NCBI GenBank assembly: GCA_024663395.1
Contig: JANFAH010000005.1
Span: 1-64,000 of the forward strand
DNA length: 64,000 nt
From: Pisolithus tinctorius
Taxonomy: Eukaryota > Basidiomycota > Agaricomycetes > Boletales > Pisolithaceae
Direction: 5' to 3'
Under the pieces are notes generated by a model, which was given only the letters and a program-made list of their open reading frames with translations, was not told the origin of the DNA and searched no databases. Numbering within the stretch: the first letter of the stretch is position 1; each line of letters opens with the position of its first letter. Positions 12,601-25,070 of the stretch are shown here, piece after piece. The translations under genes and the position numbers were made by a program.

Positions 12601-15600
12601 TGGAAAAGAGTGTTGCTCAACATTGCAGAAGGCATCCAACGTTGGTGTCTGCCCGAATAGATTTGGTTTCGACCAGGATGGTCGGTTGGGACTTGACCCT
12701 CGAAGCTGTGAGAATCCAAAACCATGCAGTAAACAAGCACCTATCGGGGAGTGCGAAACAGCCGCCCCCCTCCAAAGTGATTTCCAGTGAACCATGATCT
12801 CCCAACAACGCCAGGGGGGTTGTAACCTGTGTCGCAGGATCCTAGGTAAGAAGCATAGAGAAAACTCCAGGTGGCAGATAACTGGCATGCACGTCCATGG
12901 AGGCCAGTGTCTCATGGGCCAGACGTGTGGGCTCCGGGGAGTCAGGGCAAATAAATTAAGGATGGGCAAAAGCAGCATGCCAAAACCCTTGATTGGTGCG
13001 TAACGACATGCCCTAGATCATCTGGGGATAGAAGAACAGAGTGGTATAAGCCGAGTCCACGAAGATGGTGATGATAAATAATGAAGTGAGAAGATCTGCT
13101 CAAGGTTGTCACTGTGAACCAGATGAGTCGGACGTCGTGGAGCCACTTGTCATGGTGTGGAACGGTGGAGCCGGTGGGCAGTGGACAGCGGATCCGATCA
13201 CGAGGCCGGGATATTGCCAATACCTAAATCATAAAAATATTTACTTCCCCTCCAGGCCTGGATTGAGAACAACGGGATTTTGAGATATTGAACTGATGCA
13301 TGATTGTGGTATCCTACCGTAAGGATAGACGGATAATCACTTACGTCTGCCAAAACGTGGAAGGATGGAGTACTGGGAAATCGTCCTGGGAGTCGGAACG
13401 AGCTAGCCTCCGAGGTCCGATAGACGAGATTGACCGGGGCTGAAAAATTCTGCTAAAGCTCGGGAGTGGCGCCAACCCGGAGCCAGTGAAGTTGGGATGG
13501 GAAAGCCACGAACGTGAGACTAGATGGAATAGTAACGTGGGTCGATTAAAGTGGCAGCAAAAACGCGACCACAAGAAGAACGGACATGCATGAAGAGCAC
13601 CTCGTATTATTTTACGTCCTTTTTTTGCGGTAACCAGGCTGGTGATTAGCGAAGAGACGAGTAGCTTGGGTCGGCGTGCCACGTCGGAGTGGCAAAAAAA
13701 GTGTATGGCGCCACAGGGATCGAGGAGCATTTGCCAGTGCACTGTCAAAGCCGTCGCAGGTCGATCTACTCACTCGTCACACGCAGGATCAAGGTATGGC
13801 CTGGCAAACTTGTACTACGGTTAATTGGATTTTCGATGTTCTTACCGAACTTGGTGCAGATTCGTGAGTACCATCATTAATATTGATCCGCCACGGAGCG
13901 GCCAGCGTTCTATCAAGCATCAACACTGAACGCTAAGCTACGTGAATTTGATCAGAGAAACTGAACTTTTTGGCAAAAGGCACGCTTCTAGATCCAAACT
14001 GAACGATCTGAGCCCTCGTTGGGACACCCAAGAGAATCCCATCGGATATGATATCGCACAGCTTCAAAGAAGCCAGAACGCTGGCGTTGCACACTGGTTG
14101 AAAGGCCAGCGTCTCCCTGCTCACCGTATCCTATGGTGGGTTTTCGCGCCACTATCAAAGGTAAATGAAACCATCGTGTTGATCATTTAGTAAGAGTCAC
14201 CCACATTTACGGTATGTCCATCAAACCTGTAGAGCTGCAAACCCCTGTGGCCAATTAACCGAACAGGAGTTTCATGTTAGCATGAGGTCTCCAGCTGGCC
14301 TTCGTGCTTGCTTTTTCTTGCGCACCGCATCTCAATAATGCAATTGCGCGGCGTTTGTGACCACGGAGGGACGAATCACAACGGCAATTGACATGACTTC
14401 TACTTGCCCTCGTCGCAGCTCATCCATATCAGCATGTCTAGATGCTCTTCCGTCCATATGTACCAATAATCTACACATCTCATCGTGGACCAGAGGCGGT
14501 ACAAGATTAACTACGCAAACAGTTTCAGATATCCGCATCGCGTTTGCAGTGACCGAGACCCGTGAACACGCCTTTGTAATTTTCCATTACGTCTTGGGAG
14601 GTTAGAATCTGTGAGTCTTATATCCAATTCCCGGATGGGTTTAGGAAACGTGAAGCTGCTATAACGCAATCTCAGTCCCATGCAGGTATGCACGAGCATG
14701 TTTCTTCCCAGGCAGTGGACGATGTCCCGGACAGTACCAACTGGTAGGTCTTGGCTTTGGTAAGTACGTTGGAGCACTACACGGCGGTGTGGCGAACATT
14801 GCAGGGAGAGGTAAGGGAGGGCGATGGTGACGCAACTCTTTTCCCCCTACACGCACCATCGAATCATTGATGCTCGCGGTGTATCACTTGTGCATCCGCG
14901 GAAATTGAGGACTGCATAACTGTCCAGAGGCCTAGATGTCATGTAACGGACGCCAGTTTAGTCAAGTCTCGTTCCTTAGCAGCAGGGGTAAGTCATTATT
15001 GCTCTGCCACATTTCCATAGTCTATACATACATACCGCTGCCGTCTATTACTTGATGCTTGGTCTACCAAAGGTCTATATCCGTCGTTGAATCCATGAGG
15101 CTCGCTCTCGCTCCACCTAAAAGCAAGTTATCTCAAGGTTATCACCGAGTAAGATAATGAAATCAGTATCCTATTCTGGGCATTCGGTATAATGCAGAAC
15201 AGAAGGGGATGCCGCTGGGCAATTCAGTCATCGTTCGTTGACAGTTGCTATGATTGTCCATTCATCTATTGATTGATGTGAAAGGATGGGTGCGTGATAA
15301 ACGTTTGGAAGCCGGAAGCTGGAAGCTTGGAAGCCTGTCATCATACGCCATCGTTCGCACAGGTGGAATAAATGGAATTCTCTACGTAATGAGAGACGAT
15401 GTAACCTCCTTGCGGGGATACATACGTATACTCGTGATTTTTTTCGCGTTGAGAGAGGGGGGTTGCGAAATGTTGCAATACAATGTACGTACTTGGGTGT
15501 CATTATCGCAGCTGATTAGATTAGATATACTTCATCCACGGGCCCATTATATATCTTATCGGAGCGAAGATGCCGCAATTCTATTCCTGTCAGTGTCATA

Positions 15601-15901
15601 CAATATCCCCGTCTTCCAACGATGCCATGTCCGAAGGGGAACTACTTAGATGAATGACACCCAACAGGTAAGTAACAGCTGAATGACAAGTACGCTATGC
15701 ACGTGCATCATTGACCACGAACGATTGAAGTCGATCAAAGCGCTCTGAACCCTTCACCCAATTAGCAATTCGCAGTTCGCAATCTATGGATTGACACGCC
15801 ACATCGAGTGGTTGATTCGCAAATGGGACCGCCGGGTATCGAGCCTGGACTTGGGGGCATGTCGTTCTATCATCGGGTGTCCACGGATGGCAAGGTCTAC
15901 G
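9642..15901. other. Gene-poor stretch, left part
   Basis: About 6.3 kb downstream of ILV2 with only short, overlapping open frames (longest about 145 codons) on both strands. None has a recognisable domain or joins by plausible splicing. AT-rich at 9700-10600. No tRNA, rRNA or full transposon gene was seen. The phrase catggaggccag recurs near 11697 and 12897 but has no longer shared context. Confidence 0.5.
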
Positions 15902-15933
15902 CAAACCGTCAATGAACGTTCATTGACGGTTTG
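15902..15933. repeat. 32-bp perfect palindrome
   Basis: The left arm CAAACCGTCAATGAAC (15902-15917) is followed at once by its exact reverse complement (15918-15933) with no spacer. It lies in the gene-poor stretch. No flanking direct repeats or transposase frame were seen. Confidence 0.9.
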
Positions 15934-18900
15934 ATGAACTGTCATCGGCCAACTACTCACGTCTCGTTATCGAGCCAAGCCAATCCTATACGAGCTTACA
16001 ATATACACTTACCCCTAACCACTGACGTGTGATTCTCAGCTCTATCTCCGATAACCCAGTACCTGAACTACAAACGGGATTAACTTAGCCTTGTGTGAAC
16101 AAAGGCACCTGCCGCAGACGCGTTGGTATTTCGGTAGGCGTATACCCAAGAAAAACCATTTATATCCGCATGTGCGGGTGATGCGGCGTTGAATGCAATG
16201 ACCATTGATGACGAATGTGTCTTACCCCTGAACGCAGGTGTTCGTGTGCGGATTCACAGTGACCGCAATTTCTCCTTCGAGCTCGTAGGGCAGCTGCATC
16301 GAAATGACAGCGTGTGTGAATGGATGATCGATAGCAGCAGACCACTGAGTAACGATGAGAGTGATCATAATGCTGACCTGCGTGGAGTTGGACGCACTAA
16401 GTCCTCTACAGACGATAGGACCATACCCTCTGAAACGCCAAGCCTGAACCATAGTGGTTGAGCGGCCTGGAGAACCATTCTCAATGTACGCAATTGGAGC
16501 GATTGGAACATACATCGCTTTGAAGCGACCGACCTTGATTGGCCGGACATACATACAACGCCGAGAAGACCCCCCCCTCCCCTCCGTCGACACGGGCCGA
16601 TCACATCTCCAGTTCCACATCTTCCTCCACTTCCTCACGTGGGTATGGTTGTCACTTGAAACTGCGGCCTTGACGTTCTTAGACTCCAAAGAACCTATTT
16701 TGGTCAAGTCAAATGCGAAAAAGTGGTCTGGAAGACCTGTCTGTCGCATTCGATCGTTCATCAAATCACGATGGTGATGTGATGGCGAAGACTGTCCCGG
16801 TCAGCCTGGAACTGATTACTCCTATCCTATGTCCACGGACCAGAGCCTACGTGGTCCAAGAGGGGCCGCCGCACACTAAGTCGGCTCCCCGATAACTTGC
16901 GCGTCCAACTAGGAGTGGAGACCCAGTGCTCCAGTTCCCCGCTTATCGGCACTGGCGGGTGATCGATTTGAGCCGGAACACAATTCTTGTGACCTAGTCT
17001 GGTAGAACAAGTTGCTCGCCGGGGGCCGGAGAATTGTCGGGCCCCGGTAGTACTCCTCGCCCGAGGCGAGTTGAATGTCTTGGAAGCCTCGTCTAGCGAT
17101 AGACATTGCGCATCCCTGTTCCGTCGACGGGGCTGAGCTTACTCGGCTTACGATCCGGGTAAAGCGGAGTCGAGAAGGCGATGCATGGATATCCAACTAG
17201 AACGGCCAATTTGTGGCGCGTATTGTGGATACCGTACACCTAGATGGGTAGGCGTATGCATCAATCACCGGTGTGATTACTCAAAGAGAGGAAAAGAACA
17301 TTGATCGTACGATTGGTTCACAAGGTGATTGATTGGTTGCCGATGCCACCTCGCAAATAGATCAAAGCAAGAGAGATAAGATAGTGCTCCCCATCTTTTC
17401 ACGTCCTGTCGTGCCAGAGTAACTTGTCTGTCAGTCACGATCTGCCAACGTGGATGTGAAAACTTACGAGTGAAAGAAGATCAGAGAGCTCCCATTTGTT
17501 CGGACGAGTACGGCGGTGTCAACGACATGTCGACAGCGGTCGATCTCGCCGTAGGGGTAACTTTTCAACGTTGTCAACCACGCGTGCGTGTACTGCACTA
17601 CGTAGTAGTGGTATATCCATGGACCATGGGTCCACGGTCCGATTAGAAAGAAACTTTAAAAAGGACAAGGAACGACGGAACGACGTCTCCGAGGATCAGT
17701 GTACAACTTGATGGACATTACCGGATCGGAGATGGCCTCGGCAAGTGTGAGTGTATAAGAGTGAGAATCGGTACTTTTTTCAAGGATCTATCTAATCATG
17801 ATCTCAGGGCTCTCCGAGAAAGGCGTCCGCAACGGGGAATGCCCTGCCACAACCTCGAGATGGTGGGGTGATATGAGCATGGCAGAACTTGTGACAGCGG
17901 CACACGTATCACGTATCAGAGGGGCGCATCCCCCGTGTATTCAGGCGCTACTCAAGTCAGATTTCATCTCGTTTTTGTCGCTGACAACACGCGATATCCT
18001 TGCAGGGGTCGCGATCAGTACAGGCTTACACAATTTTCAGCTATACCATACGTGAAACGAAGCTATAAAGGGTCTCGGATTCGACCGTCGTCCCCGCGAC
18101 AATCTCGGAGGAAAGCGTGATATACATACACGAAGTAATAGCATCCGAACGGCTCTCCCCCACAGCATATGCACTGCACATGACCTATCAGAGCGTTCTC
18201 GGTTTCTAATCTGAAATGCGACCTTCTTCTCAACAAGCCGAGGACCAATACCCTTCTTGCGCCCGTCTGAGAGACCTCAACAAAGGCGGGACAATCGAAT
18301 GAAGAACTGTGGAGGGGGGGGTGACATGCCAAACTCGTCAAGCTTGAAAGACATACTGTATTGTTACTTACAGGTGCCGAGCAGATCTGCCGCGGCAAAC
18401 ACGACGCTTCAAGCCCATCTCCAGTCTGTCACCTCAGAGTGCCCTTTGTGCTGTTGTCGGACTCCAAATCGCTGTGGCGGTCTTGACTGGAATTGGCGGC
18501 GCAAAAGACAAACAAGGTAAGAGAAAGAAAAAAAACGTGAAACATGACTGGACGAGCCCGAAGGCATGTGATTGGCGTGAGGTTAGAGCATGTGCACAGA
18601 CACAGTGCTCGGGCGTGGCAGGAAGAGAGAGACACAAAGGCGGATGGCAGCCTAATCCGGGATCGGGCGAACCTATGGGACACGATAAGCTTTTTTGTCC
18701 GGAAGCGCTGATCGGGGATGTGACGTCTGAAACCGGCGTGGAAGGTAACACTTACAATAAGAGCGCTCACAAAATACAAAGGCAGAAACTGTAAAGGAAT
18801 TGTTTCTGTGTTCACAGTGAATGGAACCCACAATGATCGATTGTGTGTGCTAGTGAGACAAAGAACTCGAACAAAGTTTGACCAAGATGAAAGAAGTCAT

Positions 18901-20452
18901 GAATCAAAAGTGTCGAAAGAGTTCTAGTGTTACGAAGCTTCCGATCCTCGACAAATATTGTTCTTTCGACACCACGCCAGGCTAAGTGTCACGTCATCGC
19001 CATGCACTCACCGCGCAGCTGCGCGCCCTTGCGTCCTTGTTCCCTCCTTGAGACAATCTACACGTTCACCTGTCACTCACTTGTCAAAGGACACACACCA
19101 CTGCATTCTGGCACCCCCCTCCCCAACAAAGATCACGACCACCGGACCATACTGCCCGATGATAGTACTGCCCGTGCCGGCCGCTGCTTCCGATGATCAC
19201 CCCCTCCCCACTACCGTGGCTATCTCGAGGTAACTGAGTTTGGCGCGCACCAACTATCAATGACGTGACGAGATGCATCATATGATCGAATTTGCGCGCG
19301 CGCGCAGTCAGTGAAGTCAACCCGTTTCTCCAAGATAACCAGCAGATGTGGTGGGCCACGCACCATACGCACAGGTATGGTACTGTCAACGTATGCATTA
19401 TAATACCGGCTCCCGGGCTCATCATTGCGAGGCGTAAGTACCATACTGGAAAAGCTCCGTACGCAGCATGCTGCAGCAGTCTTCCATACTCGAACCCAAA
19501 GCCCTCGATGGCCCTGCGGCATCTTTTATGTAACATACTGAGTACGTAGTAGGCAACCACCTCACACCGTGGTGTTTTGAGGATACCCTCCGCCCTCCAA
19601 CGTTCCGACTTCCCCCTGTACACTGGGGTATAGGACATGTAGACGATATGATGACGTCACGTTATGTGCAGCACAGCCACGCTGGATGCCATGAGTCGGG
19701 TCCGATTTTGGAAAGTCCAAGCCTTGCCTTGGCCACGCTGCCAAGTATCCGCCCTCCAAGCGCCTGCAATATTGCCCTGGCCTCCAACCATGGTCTGCCC
19801 TCCAAACCTTCTCACGCATGAGGACTCGCCAAGAACTTCCGCACCTGCCCCTCCATACTATCCCTGGAAAAAACCTTACTTGGAGTCAGCTAATCAAGCT
19901 TGGTCTCCGGCCTCGCCACGGCCGATGTACCGACTCCACCAGGCTGTGTAGTAGTTCTCTCAATCTGAAAAACAAGGTCATGCACCCCTCTTTGCACAGC
20001 ATTTTCTGACAGAACGAGAGCACACAGGAACTCAGGGGAGGAGGGACGTGTGCGGGGGGTGAGATTGTTCCTGAATAGAGGGCGAACATGTCCGTTCGGG
20101 GACGTTCCCTGCTAATGGGGATATATATAGGATGTGACACGTTTTGCAGTTTGCATTTAGTGAGTGAGCTCTGGGCAGCTAACGGATTCAGAGACAGGGG
20201 TACTCTATCTGATAGCGTGTTTCCCGAACTTGCTACATTGGAGATGGTAACAGTTCTAAAAGTGACGCCACCCCAAACCGTGGAAGGTAAGTGATCACGA
20301 TCACGAGCTATCACTGGAGCCTCCTCAGGAGGCTTGCAATGGACACTTAATGGATTCCTTCGATCGCCTGTTGAAGAGAAGAGGGTGTTGATGAAGTATT
20401 GCTGCCACAGCTGCGCTGTACAGCAGCAGAGTCCTCTGCGAAGGTAGGGTGC
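15934..20452. other. Gene-poor stretch, middle part
   Basis: Short open frames only (longest about 184 codons, minus strand near 19084-19638). Contains a GC-dinucleotide run at 19294-19305 and a cluster of GCCCTCC/CCCTCCA words at 19580-19810, without an identifiable element around them. Confidence 0.45.
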
Positions 20453-20474
20453 ACGCGCGCGTGTGTGTGTGTGC
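20453..20474. repeat. Alternating purine-pyrimidine tract (CG)n(TG)n
   Basis: An uninterrupted run of CG dinucleotides merging into TG dinucleotides, about 22 bp. This kind of tract is prone to Z-DNA and to length variation. It sits inside noncoding sequence. Confidence 0.8.
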
Positions 20475-23400
20475 CGGCTGTGACACTGCACCACCATCGA
20501 GTACCTGCACGTTCTGGCTTGCGGCTGCGCACTTGAACAGATTGATGTCCAAATGGGAACGTATGTAGGTGGCTGAACATGTTCCTGCGAAGCCAGGCAG
20601 TGACCCCCCAAGGTTCGAGGACCCATATCGAGGTGGTTGCAACGGAGAGAAAGAAGAAGCTTATGCACGACGTACCCGCGTTTCGTTCAAGAAACGTTCT
20701 TCATACCGAATCGAGGTGTTGTGAGTCATGTTGCCGTCGGCCTTGTGCTCATACCGGAGCATAGCTGCCCATCCAGGTTTTTTTCAAGAAGCTGTAGATC
20801 CGGACATAGGTGGGTCCAAACGAGTTGCGCAACGGTGGACAGCAATGTACATACGACCTGCTGCCTAGACTCTAGACACCAGCTCCCAAGGATCCTCTAC
20901 GCATCCTATTTGGAGTGTAAGTACCCTCTTTATGACGTCTGTTCCGCATGCTCGACGTACATCCATATCTCAATTGAAATGTGTGAGTTGATCTACATAT
21001 GTACACGTACACGTACACATGCTCCTTTGCCATATGAAAGCGCGTGGCGTTGTGACGATCCGTATCGATTCGTCACATCCGTTGCCATGTCTTTCGGATT
21101 CAGGGCGAGACGCTGTGTTGCTAGTCCGGTTATTATTTAATGTACATACACTTGGCATTGCGACGACGTAGGCGCCGTCTGATATACGTACAGAATCTCT
21201 ATAGACCTCTTCGTCTCTATCGTCTTCTTGATCATAATGAGGACAGATCGGGCTGCGGTCTTAAGAACACAAGGGAAGAAATGAAACTGGGAAGTTCTTC
21301 ATAGGGGGGGACAGATAGGTCTATATGTACATATACGTACGAAAAAAACGTCGAAGTTCGAAGATGGACCGACCATATTCATTCAGTAGTGTTCGAGGCG
21401 CTTATAACGAGACGAATCGTTCCCGCGTTCCTAACTTCGTTTCTTCCCACTTTGGGATCTGGCCACACGGAGAGTAGTAACGCCTTAGATCTAATACATT
21501 CGAATTGCTGCTGCATCGTGGCACGCATGCTCTTGAGCTATACATACATACATACTAAGCACACAGAAAAGCTTCTTTGGTATGGAGAGGACCCCCATTC
21601 CCTGTGTTTCCATTTCCGCTTAGGTCCCACAGACACATGGAAAAGAAAGGAAGGCGTGGCAAGTGTGCAATGTGGTCAGATGCATTTTAGTAGTGGTATG
21701 GACGAAGAGGGAAATCTAATCGCAAAAAGGGGTAGTTACTATATACATCCCATCGGACTGCGGCTCAACACGATTGGCTTGCCAGCCAAGCTTTGCGTGT
21801 GTGTTCCTCAGGGATAATCGATAAATTATGCGATTGGAGGAACTCGGGTGATTATGGATAGTCGATGATGCGTTCATTGCAATGACGAGATTAGGATTAC
21901 TACATGTAGTACTTCCCCATGGTACACTGACGTGGTCCAAGTATACGTGCCTCCCACACACCCAGCTTAGCAACTGCAAAATGCTAATCCGACGTGTACT
22001 TCGTGTAACCGTCGGCGAGCAATCCCCTTTTTGCGGTTTGGATGACGGAATGCCCTTGCGTCGCAGTATTTGGAAGGGAGAAGGGTGGGGGGTGCTCGGG
22101 CATGCTGACCCGAGTACCTGCTCCTTGCTACATACACTGAACAAGGGACGAGATCAATATGAAGGGACGTCAGGTCCTTGGCCAAGTTCCTTGATTAACA
22201 TGCACGCATACGTACACAAGTATTGTGTTCCAGTCATGGCAGTGTATTACTGGATAGCGGAATCCACAGCAATGTACATGGCCCAAGGAATGCCGTCAGT
22301 TGACGACGACCAACTAACCTTAATCCCACCAGAACGGAACTTGGCGACCACGATAGCAACGGCTCTCCCGAAATTCTTGTTTGTACGTACACACATAAAA
22401 CACCCATGTACACCCCCCGTATGTATAGGTCGGCCTTGGGACTCCGATAGGGAAGGAATGAATACTCGGACGGAACGTATGTGTACTAGGGGTTAGAGGG
22501 AGGAACCACAATCGTCATAGCGTGGCAATCCACGCCACACAGCAGACAGGATAGCTGTTAGAGGGAACTGAACACGCTCGATCGCAAGGAGCTATATACC
22601 ACAAAAGTCGTAGAGCGTGGCGTCCACGTAGACGTCTCAAACAGCTAAAGATATCAACCCGGAACCTAACGATCGTGTGGCGCGCGTTCCCAGGAGGCTA
22701 TATACACCAGTGAGAAGCGCCGGGAGGTTGGGTAGAGAGATAAGATCGGAAGAAAAGAGAAGAACACGGAGAAGGTTGGCGGACCGCTTTGCGGCGAAGA
22801 GGAACAGGCGAGGAGCGCCATTTATGTATCACCACACCTACGATTGTAAGTATATTTATCATTGACACCGGAGATGTGGCGGTGGGTGCATGGGGATTAA
22901 ACTCGTGGGTCTAGGTCGGAGTGGCATCATAAGGCACTCTCGTCCCATCGATGGGTAGAATACTCTACGATGGGCTTATAGACCGGGTCAAGGGTGTTTG
23001 GACGCAAGGAAGGCGCATTGCATCTGATGGCCCGGAAAGGCGGCACGAGTGTTGGGGGGTGTAAGTACATATATCAAGTCTGTCAGGATACGAGAGCAGG
23101 AGATATCGCTGATATCGGAACGTGTTGAGGTGGGGATGGTACTGATGAGATGAGTCACCTGGTTTCCGGACAATCAACACAACGCCTCGCCGCACAGCAA
23201 ATCGCGTTCGACGAGTCATCAAAACGAAAGACGTGCTGTGTCAGCAGAGACGTAGGTAGGTTAGTCACTAACTGGAAATGTGATGACAGATACGAGAGGA
23301 GGAGGAAGAAGCCGAGAGTACGTTCTTTGTAAAATGAGCGAAGAATAGTCCCGTGGACGGGAACCCATGCACTGCAGAGCTTCCAGATGAGTTGCCGGGG

Positions 23401-24229
23401 GATGCTATTAATAAACGCGCGTGAGCTCTTGTTTTTCTATTCGTCCGAGATTCATGATGAGCCAAATGCGTACGGAGGGGCCCATATATAGACAGAGGAG
23501 CAGGAAATAGAAAAATATGGCGGTGAGGAGGAGGCGCTCGGAGGATGATGAGGTGCGATAGAGGTTGCTGACCGATCACATCGAGCGATGGAGTCAGCCT
23601 GACTGAATCATGATGCAAGACGACTGTCATGGACCTGCGAGGGAGTGGTGCCTGATATGGGATGATGATGAGTGTATCTCCCCACAGTGACGCGAGACGA
23701 GAGGGAGAAATCGATCACATGGGGAGAGAGATAAGATAATATTGTTACTGGATGAATGCCGGGTGTGGGTGGAAACGGAGGAGGGGTGATGAGTCAGCAA
23801 TGACAGTATCTGGCAGAGGGAGTTCCGGATGGGCCGGCAGAGAGAGGATATGGAAGGCAGGAGAGGAGCTGTGCACTCCGTTGAAAGAAGATAATCGAGA
23901 GAACCGAAAGACGGGGCAATGCAGACGACTCGAGGCAAGGAACGTGCAAGGGGGAGGACGGAAGGAGGAGAGGGTCGAGGGGGGGGTTTGCTAATAGGAA
24001 ATGTGCCGGACTGCCGGGTTGGACAAAGGGAAATGCCGCGTTTTGGATCTGAGATCTGGGGTGCCAGATAAGGAAATGTGCCGAGGGGGGGGTCGAGTGT
24101 CCAAATCGGGATTGGGTGTTACTGCATCGGCGCGGGCTTTGTGTATTGGGAGTTGATATATAATCATCGACCCTTTAGCGGGTGCTGTCCCCCCGTCGCA
24201 TAATAAACCAGACTCACTCACCCCACTCG
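20475..24229. other. Gene-poor stretch, region upstream of the 24.2-kb gene
   Basis: No supported coding region. Many short TACATA/GTACACGTACAC words occur between 20900 and 22450, and GGAGG-rich purine sequence between 23250 and 23990. The last kilobase probably contains the promoter and 5' leader of the gene at 24230. Confidence 0.45.
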
Positions 24230-25070
24230 ATGCGGCTCGTCTCATCAGACTATCCAGACTACTACTCGTCCTCCTCCTCGTCGAGCGTGTCCCCTCCAGC
24301 CAGACACAGGCTCATGAGGAAGCGATCCCCGTCCCCGTCCACCCGCCACTCCGACATCGCTCGTCTCCTCGACCCAGCCTATGCCTCTCCGAACTCACAT
24401 CCAGTACAACGGATTCAACACCAACGGCATACGCCATGTTTACGTCGACCATCACGGCGACCTCCACGACCCAGACTTCCGCCACTTCCCCATCATGCAC
24501 TCCCATCTCACCAGTCAGCGCCAGAGGTGGGAAACTTCTTACTCAACACCCGCAGACGACGATGACGATGACGACGACGACGACGAGTACGAAGAGGAGA
24601 AGAGAAGGTCCTCTCTCGAGACACAACGGCGGCAGACCGTCGTCGTCTACCGCGTACCACTCTTCTACTATTGCCACTGCGGCACACGCCTATCCTCTAT
24701 ATGAGGAACCTTCCTCCTATACCTCGCGACATTTCGCAGAGGACGACGAGGACTTGTTCGAACACGCCCCTCTCAAGGAAAGGGAGTGGCCGTTTTCTAC
24801 CCGCACTCGCTCGCCGCGTCACAAACCTCTCCGGGATAACACCAATGAAAAGACGGAACAGGCAGGCGAGGACCCAGATTCGAGAGAAGAGGACTGGACG
24901 TGAGTCATTCTCCCTTCCCTCTCTCGTTCCATTTGGTTGACCAGAAGAATTCCTATTCCAGACCCAGCTGTACAGACAGTCTGCGTCGACAGTGGCAGGC
25001 AATCGCACTCAGTCTGCGATTCAGTCTCTTCAGAACGAAACGCCGTCTCAAGCGACGCATGACTCGCTAA
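24230..25070 (+). CDS. Conserved basidiomycete protein of unknown function (frame break near 24390)
   Basis: Starts MRLVSSDYPDYYSSSSSSS at 24230 and continues RKRSPSPSTRHSDIARLLDPAYA. The next conserved-looking block, HVYVDHHGDLHDPDFRHFP (about 24434-24490), lies in the next frame (+1) with no splice sites that could join them. A poly-Asp run follows (24560-24594). A 52-bp intron (about 24654-24705) would lead to EPSSYTSRHFAEDDEDLFEH. A clear 62-bp intron (24900-24961) then joins to a basic C-terminal helix, LRRQWQAIALSLRFSLFRTK, ending at TAA 25068-25070. I recall this layout (Ser-rich start, acidic middle, terminal RQWQ-basic helix) from uncharacterised agaricomycete proteins; its function is unknown. 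The polar, low-complexity sequence suggests a mostly disordered protein. Long noncoding flanks suggest elaborate regulation. Confidence 0.6.

Noticed and set aside
11640..12910. Repeated phrases (catggaggccag, ggcagccctc) suggesting a mobile element
   Set aside because: Matches are 12 bp or less with no extended similarity, terminal repeats or target-site duplications.
19886..20668. 260-codon minus-strand open frame in the gene-poor region
   Set aside because: No recognisable domain, composition rich in His/Cys/Ser as in random frames, and it spans the CG/TG repeat tract.
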